From: Ettlia oleoabundans
Lineage: Eukaryota; Chlorophyta; Chlorophyceae; Chlamydomonadales
Assembly (NCBI GenBank): GCA_019693395.1
Contig: JAAMXP010000453.1
Span: 1 to 32,090 of the forward strand
DNA: 32,090 nt
Direction of reading: 5' to 3'
Part shown: one piece after another, positions 1 to 10,411 of the stretch
Position numbering within the stretch: the first letter of the stretch is position 1
Layout of the letters: every line of letters begins with the position of its first letter
Position numbers and translations under genes: made by a program
The notes under the pieces: model-generated
What the model saw: the letters and a program-made list of their open reading frames with translations, nothing else
The model's database searches: none
What the model was told of the DNA's origin: nothing

Positions 1-537
1 CCCCCCCCCCCCCCCCTTAGGGCTGGGTGGGCCGGTGGACGGCCTCATGCGCGGGCCCCAACGCGCTAGACAGGTCCCGACTAGTGCGGTAAAACAAGGG
101 CTGACTGACTGAGGGATGTTACAGGGTAAAACAAGGGCTGATCACCCTTGAAAAATTCAGGGATGGGGTACCAGTACCCCCGGATATCCGCTAGAACCAT
201 CAGGCTACTGATGAGCACCCCGTGGCTGGGGTCGAAACCGGTCCATCTAGCCAACTGTTTGCTGTGGAGGACTGCTGCCAACAGGTTGAGTGATCGAATC
301 TTGGCGGGAGCAGTTTAGATTTCCTTCACGCAAGCCATCTGTGTCGCAAGTTCCGTTGCGGTTAGGCGGATGTAAAACACGCACATACATGCATGAGGGC
401 AGCCCTCTATACTTCTGCCTCCGGAGGGTCGCAAGGCAGAAATTTGCAATGTGTAACACATGCAAGTACATAACCGCCCCCCTGCACTGTAAGCCGCAGG
501 TTGGCCCCACTGGTTGGCCGCTGGCTGCCGGCCGCAG
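1..537. other. Left edge: poly-C and intron or unassembled flank
   Basis: The window opens with 16 consecutive C residues, which looks like a contig end or sequencing artefact. I find no exon here that would supply the missing N-terminal catalytic part of the alpha-galactosidase that follows; neither its catalytic Asp motif nor the expected Asp-Met-Leu segment is visible in any frame. A 17-bp direct repeat (88-104 and 125-141) and a small hairpin are the only structures seen. Most of this stretch is probably intron. Confidence 0.5.
88..141. repeat. 17-bp direct repeat pair with hairpin
   Basis: GGTAAAACAAGGGCTGA occurs at 88-104 and exactly again at 125-141, 37 bp apart. The second copy runs into a perfect inverted repeat, CAAGGG/CCCTTG, around a 7-nt loop (132-150). 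No function is evident; it may be a local duplication in an intron. Confidence 0.7.
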
Positions 538-1903
538 CTACTTGAGTCATCATGAAGAGCAGGCGCACTTTGCGCTGTGGGCACTTCTCAAGTCGCCGCT
601 CTACATTGCTGCTGACCTCAGTGCCCTCACGCCTGCCACCCTGGGCATCCTCACAAACAAGGATCTAATTGCTATCAACCAGGATGAGCTGGGGGCGGCT
701 GGTGACCTGGTCTGGAAGAATGGGCCCAAAGAGGTGGGAGGGCAGCAAGGGCGCAAGCTGCACGGGAGGGAGGCAGCGAGCTGGAGCCGCTTTTCAGACA
801 GCTATTGTACCGCCCATGTAGTCAAGCTGCCAAGCCGTGCGAAGCTCTACTGAAGCAAGCTTCTGAGCTAGGGGAGGGGCAGTCGGGAACTCGGAAGCAC
901 TGCAAGTTTACACCCAAAGTGTGTATCCCCCTGTCTCAGGTGTATGCGGGCCCTCTGGCAGATGGAGGGCGAGCTGTGGTGCTGTTCAACAGGCACAGCG
1001 TGCTTTCACAGGCAGGTGGCTGCCCACCTTCTCTGTTTCTCTGTCAGGTGGCCCGCAGGCACGGTTTTGAGTCGGCCGGTACGGCTCCCCTGCCCAGGTC
1101 CAGTAGGGCCTAAGTAGCGGGGTTATGTAACACACACGGTGGCAGTTTCCGAAGACACCTAACAACATGAAGCAGCAGGGACCGCTCTGCCTCCATGGAA
1201 CGTTCTGGTTCTATGACTTGATGTGCCCCAGCTCGCTTGGCTCCCAGAGCTATGACGTCAGCGTCTCGTCCCATTGCTGCGGTGCTGCCTGCAGTATCAG
1301 ACCTCCAACATCACGCTGCGCTGGCATCTGGTGGGATACACCCCGGATACCCGGGTGGCGGTGCGGGACCTGTTTGCTGGAGAGGACCGTGGGCAACACA
1401 TTGGTGCTTTTACTGCACAGGTGTGTTACTGAATCTGTTAAAAGCGGGGCCTGCACAGGTTTGGCATGATTGGATTTAACCAGCTCTCTGTAGGGTGCTG
1501 GCACCGGGCGAAGATGGGTTGGGGTGTTTGCTTGCAGTCAACAGGGGCGGTTGCAAGGTGGTGCTGCTGTAAGTTGGGACGGGCGCAGTCATGCGCGCCT
1601 GCTGTGATCAGGGCCATCCTGACAGCATCCATGCAGATGTGCAGCTGACGTTACCTGAAAAGGTTGAATGGAGTCTCTTGAAGGTGCCAGGATTTCAATC
1701 CATCCCCCATCGCCTGCTTGTTCCTGCTGCAGGTAAATGTTCATGGTGTTGTGGCTCTACGCCTCACTCCCCTAGCACCCGAGCTTAGCCATGCACAATG
1801 GAGGCCCTGGCATGGGATGACCATGTATGAACGGCACGAAGAGGACGAGCAGTGGATCCCGCCCTTTGTGAGCGGGCAGAAAGGCGCTGCATCGTATGAA
1901 TGA
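538..1903 (+). CDS. GH27 alpha-galactosidase (melibiase), 3' exons only
   Basis: GH27 enzymes hydrolyse terminal alpha-1,6-galactose from oligosaccharides and galactolipids or glycans. Four exons fit: 538-733, 940-999, 1295-1420 and 1733-1903, the last three joined in phase 0. The first encodes HFALWALLKSPLYIAADL and IAINQDELG, the conserved end of the GH27 barrel. The next give a VYAGPLADGGRAVVLFNR strand and the C-terminal beta-sandwich (RWHLVGYTP, VAVRDLFAGED), ending VNVHGVVALRLTPL plus a charged tail. The N-terminal barrel with both catalytic aspartates is missing, so the gene is cut by the window edge or its 5' exons lie in unassembled sequence. The 999/1000 donor (GTGCTT) is the least certain junction. 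Localisation cannot be judged without the N-terminus. Confidence 0.85.
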
Positions 1904-2673
1904 CAGCAACAATGTAGTGAAGCAGCCTGGGCAGGTTGTGGTGGCAACTTGGAATGGTGAGATTTGAAGGCAGGTGCTATTCTCCACCCTCTCTGTGACT
2001 GTCGTGGGTCTTATGTTTGCTTTACAACCCAACAATGCTCAGCGTGTATGTGCTCCTCCCTGCCTGCTGGGTGAATGTGAGTAGACACAGCTCTTTGGGC
2101 AGGCAAGCTTTCCACTGATGGTGCTGTCTGGCTGCTTGGACAGAGTTAAAGCACCCTGGAAAGCGGCAGGAAAAGAACTGGAATGGGTGTCAAGCAGCAG
2201 GGCGCTGGCGCCATGGCGGGACAGCGCGCTGGCACCTCAGATTGCCTGCCCTCAACTTATCAACCTTAAGTAATGACCCTGAGTCGCATAATCGCTGCCA
2301 ATTGACCAGAAGCCCTGTCCAACGAGGGCGGACCCTTGAGAGGAAGGTTGTTGGCGGTCGCCAGGAGAAGCTATTGCTTGAAGCGGTCGGAAGGCAGTAC
2401 TGGGAAAATAAGGGGGCTAAGGTGCATTCCGCTGTGCAACGGGGGCAACTAATTCACCACATAACACATGGTGTCCAGCGTGGCGCAGTTCTCGTCTCGG
2501 ACGGCACTTGCAACCTCTGTAGCGACTAAGCCATCCATTCTGCCATAGTATCGACGCGCAGTCGCGTAACGGTGCACCCGAGCGACCGGTCAAACGCCTA
2601 AAGCTTCATAAGCTCTTCGCGGCCGCTTGCTCTCAAGAACTCGATTGACAGCAGCGCGCCATTTGTAACAGGC
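1904..2673. other. Intergenic, alpha-galactosidase to CFAP100
   Basis: These 770 bp hold the 3' flank of the GH27 gene and the promoter/5' UTR of CFAP100. The open frame at 2242-2529 has no recognisable family, no splice partner and no motif, so I do not call it a gene. A TGTAA at 2664-2668 lies directly before the CFAP100 start and is too far downstream to be a convincing GH27 polyadenylation signal. Confidence 0.5.
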
Positions 2674-5201
2674 ATGGTGGATGTAGAGGCTCTGCCACCG
2701 CTACCGGCAGAGGTGCCGGCGCTGGCGCCTCACGCCCCGGCAGCAGCAGGTGCCCCAGCTCTGCAACCGACGCGTCTCCATTCCTCACAGCAGACTGCGA
2801 GCCCCCCACCTCCACGACAGCCCATCCACGAACGTTACACTGCCTCCAGCAGGCTCCATGCCTTGGTGGACCCCCAATCGGAAAGCGCTGCCGCCATCAA
2901 GGCGTTGCTGAGGAGCAAGGACCGCCTGCCAGCCTCCGCCACCACCTTGCCGCAGCTGCATGCGGGCGTAGCAGAGTATGCACGGACCACTGGGGATAGT
3001 ATGCGGGAGTTGGTGGCACGCAAGCGGCAGATATTTCTTGCGCAAATGAGCCTGGACACCAAGCATGGCGAGATTGCCAAGCTGGAGCAGCGCACACGCC
3101 AGTGGGAGGAGGCTCTGGTGGTAAGTTCTTACTCACTATCACCCTGCTTCGTCAACATCAAGCCCTTGCAGAAGTGGCAGGGCCCAAGGAAAAGCTGCAG
3201 GGCTGCTGCAGCAAGACCATGGAACGTTGGACATGCAGTGCCTGTTGAGCTTCCTGAACTGCCCTGCTGCACAACCCTGCTGTGACACTCTTCCCTTTGC
3301 AGGCTTCTGAAGCGGCCCTGCAAGAGGATTCACAGCGCTTTGAAAAGTACTTGAAAGAAAATGACGACAAGCTACAGGAGGCTTTGAAGCGGGCAGATGC
3401 AGAGGCCCGCGCACGCGCCGACAAGGCAGCTGAAGCAAAGCGCCTGGCAGCCTCCATCGCTGCCGTTCGTTCCGACATGTCCAAGATTGAGGAGCAGCTG
3501 CAGGAGTGCCAGACGTGAGTGCATAGCGAACCGTGGTGCAGAAGCATGGGTGATGGGAGTTGCCGTGTATCAAACTGGCAGCGCTTTCATGCTGCTCGCT
3601 GGCATGCTATTGCGCATTGCAGCAGTCGTTTGTGCTGTGGCATGCAACTCATCAACTGCTCCTCTACCTTGACTGCTGAGTGCAGGCTGAAAGAGTTTAT
3701 TGACAGCGTAACACCAGAGGAGTGGTTTGAGTCGCGGGTGGCCACCCGCAATGCCAAGAAAGCAGAGATGCGAGCAGCCTGGCAGGCGCAGTGCGACGCC
3801 ATTGCGCAGCGGAAGCAGGGTGCTGCGGCAGCAAGGCAGCGTGCTGAGCACGACATGCAATGGGCACGCACGCAGCAGCAGTTTGAGCGGGCAGAGCGAG
3901 CGCATAGGGAGGCAGTGGTGGCGTTGCGTGACGCGCTGGCGGAGCAGGTGCGCTGCTTGATTGGCATGCTGACAGGTTGATGGAGAAGATGACGGGGATA
4001 GCGCAGACAACCAGATAACGCATGCCAGCTGGTTGGCAATCTAGCTCCGCATACACGGACAGTGGCAGGCAGAACGGTGACCCCGTGAGATGCCCATCTG
4101 TGCAGGCCCCACCTGAGCCTGACTACTCAGCATTGGATGGCGAGGAGGAGGGCATGTACTTCCAAGAACCCGCCCAGCTGCTAGCTGTGTTCAGCCAGCT
4201 GGAGGGGTCCAACATGTTCCAGATACAGATAGCTCAGGATGCAGAGGCGGCGCTGGAGGCAGCAAAGGTGCAACATGCAGCCACCACCGCAGAGCTGGAC
4301 GCTGAGGCTGCTGAGCTTCGGCGCCAGGTGGCTCAACTGGAGGCCAGCGTGGCAGCCAGCCGCGAGCGGTGCAAGCGACTGCAGGCAGCCGCAAGGCACA
4401 GCCTGGACGGCGGCGGCAGCGGCCTGCTGGGGAGTGAGGGCAGTGCGGGCAACAATGTTGGGGAAAGTGCTGGCGCAGCACGCAGCAGCAGCGGCGACGG
4501 AGGGAGCCAACAGCACTCGCAGCAGCAGCAGCACGGGCCCAGATTGGGTGCGCTAGCAGAGGCGGTGGCGGTGGGCTATGAGGCGGCTGGCTTTGCGCGG
4601 GATGCCAGTGTCACCCCGCTGCAGATGCTCCAGAAAATGGAGGCACGGCTGGAGGAGTGGCTGGCTGCCATAGGGCCGCCCAACGGGCCCATGGCGCTGC
4701 TGGTAGAGCAGGTGGAGAAAGCGCGGGAGAAGGAGCGGCGGCAGGCTTCGCGCGCAGAGAAGCTGGCAGCGCAGCAGGCAGAGCATGTGAGTGCAGGGCA
4801 TTCATGAGGTGGTAGATGTAGCTGACTGTTAATAACCGGCTCTTGCACGCATGGTTGCGTTGGCTTTGCATGTCTGTAGGCTGGGTGACCCCCAACCGAA
4901 TAGAGAGTAGATTTCTCTCCAATAGAGAGTACCTAACGACAAATCACTGATTTGTCAATAAAGAGATTCAAGCTGCTGTTCAAAACTGTTGTTACTGGGG
5001 TGGGTGCAGGAAGCACGAGTGGCACGCGTTCTGGCACGCGCAGCAGCACCCAAGTTCCAAAAGGTCGGCAAGCCTGTGATGACGCGCAGCATGCTGCAGC
5101 GCACTGAGCAGGGTGAGGGCAAGGAGCGGGAGGGTGATGCTGAGGAGGAGCTGCGTGCTTTCCTGGCATTGGTGGATGAGGCCATCCCCACCGACCATTG
5201 A
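2674..5201 (+). CDS. CFAP100: Cilia/flagella-associated protein 100 (MIA1, CCDC37 family)
   Basis: In Chlamydomonas, MIA1/FAP100 pairs with FAP73 in the MIA complex on axonemal doublets and modifies inner-arm dynein f (I1). Five exons (2674-3120, 3303-3514, 3686-3947, 4106-4786, 5010-5201) join with consistent phases to 597 residues, close to human CFAP100. Residues about 110-230 carry the DUF4200 coiled coil: RELVARKRQIFLAQMSLDTK, then SQRFEKYLKENDDKLQEA and LKEFIDSVTPEEWFESR. The Pro/Ala-rich N-terminus is disordered. A Gly/Ser/Gln-rich insert interrupts a second coiled coil. The C-terminus has the family signature APKFQKVGKPVMTRS, supplied by exon 5. No frame break or stop is seen, so the gene looks intact. 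This is notable because Chlorella-type algae are not seen with flagella. Confidence 0.93.
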
Positions 5202-5528
5202 GCAGATAGACAGTCTTGGAGGAGGCAGGCAGGGCCAACGGCAGCAGTCCAAAAAGTATGGCAAGTCAGCCGGCCGGGACCGCTGACCTCAACCTTCATG
5301 TGCCTGATCGCAACCGGGAAGATTGCAGTATTACGAGCAGCAAAGTAGAAGAGCACAAGAGCCGAAAGCACTGAAAGCAAGAGTAAGTGTAGTGCAAAGT
5401 GGATCAGTAAGCAGGGTCACGTCATCGTCATTAAAGGGTCACTTTGAAGTAGAGCACACAGCGGAGAGTCGACAGGTCAGGGTGCCGTTGACTTTCGGTC
5501 AGGGTTGGCACCTCCGTGTACGCAAGCA
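5202..5528. other. Convergent 3' flanks of CFAP100 and RPB9
   Basis: Only 327 bp separate the two stop codons. No TGTAA on either strand and no coding signal was found, so the polyadenylation sites cannot be placed from sequence. Confidence 0.5.
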
Positions 5529-6210
5529 TCACACATAGTCTCTCCAGCGATGCCCACAGCCGCAACATGAGAAATACTGCGTGGTACAAGAGCAAGGATA
5601 TGCACCCTGGTGTGCCGGGCCTGCCTGAGAGGCGTACACAATGGCTTTCATGCATGCCTTGCAACAGCCATAGACACAGCGTGCACAGACTCACACCACC
5701 AATTGCTAAGCACCCACCAGTGTCATGCCCTCCTCTGTGCTGGATGTGAAGAATACAGCCTCGTTGTTGGCGCAGACAGGACAGCGCACGTCTTTAGTGC
5801 GTGGCAGCGTTGGGTCCGACCGCACATCCTGCAGCGTGTAGGATAGAGCGATCACAGCGTGTTTTGGTGTGGTGCGCCTTTATTTACTGCGCCGATGAAA
5901 GCTCGAGCCAGCCAAACTATGACTGCACAACTGCGGGAAGCACAACCTGGTGGCAGGATGGGCTCAGCGCGGGCGGCACTGGCGGCGGCAGTCTGCAGCG
6001 GCAGCAGCGCACCTGCAGCACTACCGACTTCTCCCGGGACGTGTGTTGCACCTCATTCCGGTATACACACCACTCCGAAGAGTCAGCGTCCTCCTGGTAT
6101 TGGCAGCTGCGGCAGTAGTAAACAAGCTTCTTGCGCTCCTTGTCCTCCCGCGGGTAGAGAAGGTCGTTGCTCTCTGGGCAGAACCGCAGCGTGGGACCTT
6201 TGTTTGTCAT
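5529..6210 (-). CDS. RPB9: RNA polymerase II subunit RPB9
   Basis: RPB9 is the two-zinc-ribbon Pol II subunit on the jaw/lobe that supports start-site choice, fidelity and TFIIS-stimulated cleavage. Three exons on the minus strand (6210-6013, 5828-5718, 5576-5529) give 118 residues, the normal family length. Residues 19-24 YPREDK, the YYCRSC knuckle at 32-36 and YRNEVQH belong to ribbon 1. DVRSDPTLPRTKDVRCPVC and GMTLYFSCCGCGHRW (residues 67-114) are linker and ribbon 2. The first knuckle reads Cys11-Pro-Glu-Ser14, so the usual second zinc-binding Cys is Ser. I start at the ATG at 6210; an in-frame GTG two codons upstream was ignored. The start faces PNO1 across 299 bp. Confidence 0.95.
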
Positions 6211-6509
6211 GGGCACTGTGCCCCGATCAAGCAGTCCCTAGGCTCGAGGCGAGAGCAGGCAGCGAGGAACAAGGCCCAACATAACAGCAGTTACTGCATC
6301 GTGCTACATCGACGGAATGAAGGGGCATGAGGGGAGCGCCAAGGGAGGCCAGCGCAGCGCTCCGTGCATTTCATAGACCGCAGTTAGTGCAGCACGACGT
6401 GCTGCCTAGAGCTTGTTGGCCACGTCCACGAATCGTGCATCACAGGCATTCCAATCAAACATAGGCAGCAAATCCAGGCAGCCCTACCGACTCGACAAGG
6501 GCGAGCGCC
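6211..6509. promoter_or_regulatory. Shared divergent promoter region, RPB9/PNO1
   Basis: This 299-bp gap must hold the 5' UTRs and core promoters of both head-to-head genes. No clear TATA box was seen. Bidirectional use is inferred from geometry only. Confidence 0.5.
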
Positions 6510-7839
6510 ATGCCCAAAGTCACCAAAAAATCAGCAGACCAGGATGACATTCTGCAGCAGGCGGCGCCTATGACAGGCATTGAAGTTGGCACGGAGGGAG
6601 GCGAGCAGCAGCATGCAGCGGCGGCGGTGGCCGGGGCAGAGCAGGGGGTTGCCAAGCCTCAGTTTCCGCCTTTGAGTTCCTACGAGCTGAATGGCAAGCG
6701 GATAGAGTTCCGTCGAGTGCCAGTCCCGCAGAACCGCATGACGCCGCTGAAGAACAACTGGCTGGCGCTTTACAAGCCAGTTACAGAGAACTTGAAACTA
6801 GACATGAGGATGAACCTGAAAACGAGAAAGGTGCGGGTCGCAGGACAGGCCAGAAGGCGGGAGCGCCGGCGGGCTGGTTTGTGCTGTCACAAGGTCTGCT
6901 GCTCCTGCTCTGTGAATGCGCAGCTCTGCTGGCAATCGAGCAGCAAGCACAGCTTACGTGGCACGCCGCAGATTCGACTCTGCAACTCACTATCTTTGTC
7001 CTCACCCCGCCCAGCGCATTGCAGGTAGAGGTGAAGACGACGCCCGAGACGCCCGATGCCGGCAACCTGCAGCGGGCCGCTGACTTCATCCACGCCTTCA
7101 TTCTGGGCTTTGAAGTCAAGGTGTGTACTGGACATGGTCCAAAGGACCGCCTGGTTGTTATACCAACTCTAGTGTGCCCAGAAAAATTTCTTGCACAGCT
7201 GCTAAGGCACCGAGTGCTTGGTACTGAGACTCATGTGCCACAAGCCACACTGAAAGCTGCTTTGCTGCACGCCTCGCTCCTCACGCCCGCTGGCTTACTG
7301 CGGCTTCATTTTCGTGTGCAGGACGCCATCGCGCTGCTGCGGCTGGATGATTTGTACATAGAGTGCTTTGAGGTCAAGGATGTGAAGACGCTGCGTGGAG
7401 AGCACCTGGCGCGATGCATCGGCCGCATGGCAGGTGCGACAGGCTGGTGCATGTCGTTGAGGTGAAGGGCAGGCAGAGGCAGCAGCTGCCTTGCAGGAGG
7501 GTGTGCCACAGTGCTGGAACCGGGGCTGGGACTTACTGTCGTCCACAGTGAAATTGTGCTCTGGCACGACATGGATGTGAATGTGAACGCACCCAACGCA
7601 GCTATCCCCCTTTCTTCCCCAATAATTTGGCAGGCAAGAACGGCAAGACCAAGTTTACAATAGAAAATGCGACCCGCACACGCATTGTGCTGGCGGACAC
7701 CAGGATCCACATTCTGGGCAGCTTCCAGAACATCCGCGCAGCACGGGACTCCATTTGCGCCCTCATCCTGGGCTCACCTGCCGGCAAGGTCTACTCCAGG
7801 CTCCATGCGGTCACATCGCGGCTCAGCCAGAGCTACTAG
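6510..7839 (+). CDS. PNO1: RNA-binding protein PNO1 (DIM2), 40S ribosome assembly
   Basis: PNO1/DIM2 is a nucleolar and cytoplasmic KH-domain factor that binds the 3' end of pre-18S rRNA, recruits the dimethylase Dim1 and partners the nuclease Nob1. Four exons (6510-6830, 7025-7120, 7322-7433, 7634-7839) join in phase to 244 residues; human PNO1 is 252. The first 50 residues are an Ala/Glu/Gln-rich variable tail. Then follow FRRVPVPQNRMTPLKNNW, LKLDMRMNLKTRK, the degenerate first KH half ADFIHAFILGFEVKDAIALL, and the strongly conserved DVKTLRGEHLARCIGRMAG. The second KH carries the GKNG loop near residue 178, then TKFTIENATRTRIVLADTRI and GSPAGKVYSRL. All junctions fall between conserved blocks, so the model is firm. 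A possible poly(A) signal lies about 520 bp after the stop. Confidence 0.96.
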
Positions 7840-8085
7840 GCAGCCTGGTAGTAGCTGCCGCCAGCACGCAGCCTGCATGCTGATGGGTGCGGCATGGAAG
7901 CTTGCCCGCTGCGCCTGCCTGGCTGGGTGGTTGCGGTCTTCCAGTGTGGCCCGACCCTGCTGGCTGTAGCTGCAGCTGAGACGTTTTGCTCGCTCAACGC
8001 ATGCCGCTGTATGTTACCTTGTGTGTTTGCTGCATTGTCCTGCTTAGCTACCCTCTGTGCTTCGCTTTCTTTCTAACTTTTTTCA

Positions 8086-8090
8086 TTACA
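8086..8090 (-). promoter_or_regulatory. Putative TGTAA poly(A) signal for the aminotransferase
   Basis: TTACA on the + strand reads TGTAA on the minus strand, about 380 nt past the aminotransferase stop. TGTAA is the usual chlorophyte polyadenylation signal. Short motif, so weak on its own. Confidence 0.4.
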
Positions 8091-8351
8091 ATATGCCACA
8101 AACCTACACATATCCAACAATGGATGGAATCTGCTGTGTTGATGCAAGCAATCACAACAGCGAAAAGAAACACGCAGCGAGAATTGCAACAGAGGCAGTA
8201 CTCGCAGCAATTTGTTGATTGGGATAAGAAAGAATGGGGATGTCAAAGAAGTTTTGAATCAAATGCCGTGGGATCCTGTTCACCACGTAGACCCAGCCTG
8301 ACAGAGGAACATTCGCAGTACAATCCAGCAGGCCGCCTGCCGCCTCAGGCT

Positions 8352-8398
8352 TTTAAATGTAAACAGCCTCAGTTGAGGGGCTGTTTAAACATTAAATG
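8352..8398. repeat. Imperfect palindrome / stem-loop in a 3' flank
   Basis: The arms AAACAGCC and GGCTGTTT pair perfectly, with a nested CCTCA-GT-TGAGG core and flanking A/T-rich arms that pair with a small bulge. It contains a + strand TGTAA (8358-8362), so a PNO1 transcript ending here could fold this hairpin around its poly(A) signal. Confidence 0.65.
8358..8362 (+). promoter_or_regulatory. Putative TGTAA poly(A) signal for PNO1
   Basis: First good TGTAA found downstream of PNO1, about 520 nt after its stop and inside the palindrome. Confidence 0.4.
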
Positions 8399-8468
8399 CA
8401 AATAAGGTCATGGCCCAGGCAATGCTGAGGGGGCAGCGGGTTGCCACTTCAACCGCCAGCCAGGCAAC

Positions 8469-10411
8469 CTAGTCAAACAGCGGCTCGCTGCATGCTGCCA
8501 GCTCTGCCAGCACCAGCTGCTCCAGCCGCTGCACAAGGCCACCCCTCTGGAAGCTCCGCACACGCTGCAGCCGCAACTGAGGCTGAACCTGCTGGCTGCC
8601 CTCACCTCTTGCCTGATCAGAGACGCCGTCACATGCATGCTGGGGCTGTGCTTCCGCCTCCTCTTGTACCACGCCCACCTCATCCAATGGCAGCAGCAGG
8701 CGGCTGGTGCTGCTAATGAAGCAGCCCTCCCAAGATTCAAGGTCAGCCAGGCGTGGCGGCTCCAGCACCACTGCAGGGATGGGGGGAATTCACAGCCAGG
8801 CATGCCGGGTAGACAGGCAAGGCTCAGCAGCAGCCATGCTATAGAGCTGCACATGCCTCATCAACCAAATTCCTTGTTGCCGGCCCTACTCAGAACCATT
8901 TCAGCTGCTGGGTAACACCCAAAACTCATGTGACAGATTGCACAGCAGACTGTTCGGCCCTGGTGGGTACCACGTGTTGCATTTTCTCTTCCCTCCTATT
9001 CCCTGTGTTTTCAAGCCTGGAAATCGCATGTCTGCACTGTAAGCCCACCTGGGGTGCCCTCCCGCTTGGCCACTGTCAGCACCACCTCTCGTACCGTGCC
9101 TGCCAGGATACCCTCCCCAGCTGTGTACACCGTGCCTCCGATGACAGCAAAGAAATTGCTGGAAAGACCTGCATACCACACAGTACGTGGTATGTTCACA
9201 TCGCGAGCTGACCGACACAACAGCCTTTGTCAGCCAGACCTCGGCACAATTTCATGTGTTTATCGACGTGGCGTCGAGGCATCAGCCGACTGAACTGGGC
9301 AGACCTTCATAGAGAGCGCCATCCCCTCCCACCAGCACCACCTGGATACGCAGAGGCACCCAGGAGGGGTGAGCAAGGCAGGTGACGTGGGTGAGGATGT
9401 GTCTAGGAAAACCAAATGACCCACTGGGCAGGCGGGCAGGCAGGCGGGCAGGCAATTGTGTATTTGCAAAAGCAAGACCCTACAGCAGAAATTATCTCTT
9501 ACATTCCAGCAGCGCACCTCTTGCACTCCTGGCGGCAGGCGCGTCTGCAATGCCTTGCGTCGGCGCACCCACTCACTGTCCTTGGCTTCCGCATTCTGGC
9601 GGGGTGCGCCACGAATCACAACCTTGACTGGTGGTGCCGGGCGGGGCGGCAGAGGGCTGACATGCACAGCCACGTGGAAGGCCTCAGCAGGACTGCTAGC
9701 AGAAGAAGAGGGGGTCCTGCCGTTGCAGCTGTGCTTGCCATTGGGCGTTTCGATGCACACAGCTGTCATTGCTGCCATTGCCTGCTGCTCATCCCCTGGG
9801 TGCTGGCAGCCGGGCCAGGTGACTAGCACCGTCAGTTTAAGCTCTCCAACAGTGTCGCCGGAGGCTGCTCGATACCCTTGCACTGCAGCGCGCATGGCAG
9901 ACATAACGCGCGGCCGCAAGTGTGCAGGTTCTGCCACGGCCGCTGCATGCGCTGGTGGTCTGCAAGCTGCAGAGCTCGAGGCCGTTGTTTGGCCTGACGC
10001 TGCTCCAGCCGGTTCTGCAGCATCCTCCATCATAAGTGCTGCGGTGGTGGCCAGTCGTTGGATGTGGAAGCTCAGCTCGAACACAGCGCTGCCGCCAACG
10101 GTACGGGCAGTGGTGTAAGCTCCTGTGGCAAGTTGAAGGAGGTGGGGGTGGGGGTTTGCTGCGACCATGATGAAACAACGTTGAAACAATCAATCTGCTT
10201 ATGTGCAACGGAGACTCAGGCCAAGCTATATCCGACCGATATATGCATCCAGCGGTGATCCCGCACGGCATTCAGCCTGAACATAGAAAGAGTGCAAAAA
10301 AAAGGAGAGGCAGCTGGCTGACTGCTGCGCACCTCGTGGTGCCCCTTCAAGCCATGCTCCTGAGGCCTGATCGCAGCGCAACCCTTGCCCGTTTTCCCAC
10401 ATGAAATACAT
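8469..10411 (-). CDS. Class IV (fold-type IV) PLP-dependent aminotransferase-like protein
   Basis: Related to the plant 'D-amino-acid aminotransferase-like' proteins (Arabidopsis At3g54970/At5g27410 type) of the branched-chain aminotransferase/aminodeoxychorismate lyase superfamily. The substrate is unknown. Five minus-strand exons (10411-10333, 10122-9518, 9341-9305, 9168-9049, 8770-8469) join in phase to 380 residues. The signature APRGAYTTARTV is created by the first splice. EAKDSEWVRRR follows, with Lys207 the probable PLP Schiff-base lysine. Then come the cofactor-fold segments ALYEGLSSNFFAV, GILAGTVREVVL and VVLEPPRL..SWEGCFISSTSRLLLPLDE. Residues near 130-180 hold a Ser/Ala-rich, weakly conserved insert. 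The start is uncertain: the frame stays open upstream to ATGs at 10663 and 10738, giving an Arg/Ser-rich extension that could be an organelle transit peptide. Confidence 0.88.
9427..9453. repeat. GGCAGGCG-type tandem repeat in intron 2
   Basis: Short run of GGCA/GGCG units inside the aminotransferase intron between the second and third exons. Simple slippage repeat with no evident role. Confidence 0.7.

Larger units (their letters stand above)
7840..8468. other. Convergent 3' flanks, PNO1 and aminotransferase
   Basis: 629 bp between two facing stop codons. It contains a T-rich tract around 8068-8090, a TGTAA on each strand and a long imperfect palindrome at 8352-8398. No coding sequence is supported. 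Confidence 0.6.

Noticed and set aside
1..20. Poly-C followed by TTAGGG as a telomere
   Set aside because: Only one TTAGGG-like unit, and the expected algal telomere repeat is not repeated; contig-end artefact is simpler.
220..300. Possible tRNA B-box-like sequence
   Set aside because: No matching A-box or foldable cloverleaf was found nearby.
2242..2529. 95-codon open frame before CFAP100
   Set aside because: No motif, no splice partner, likely non-ATG start, and position fits promoter/5' UTR.
8408..8854. 148-codon Cys/Trp-rich minus-strand frame
   Set aside because: Shadow of the last aminotransferase exon, which explains the same DNA in another frame with clear homology.
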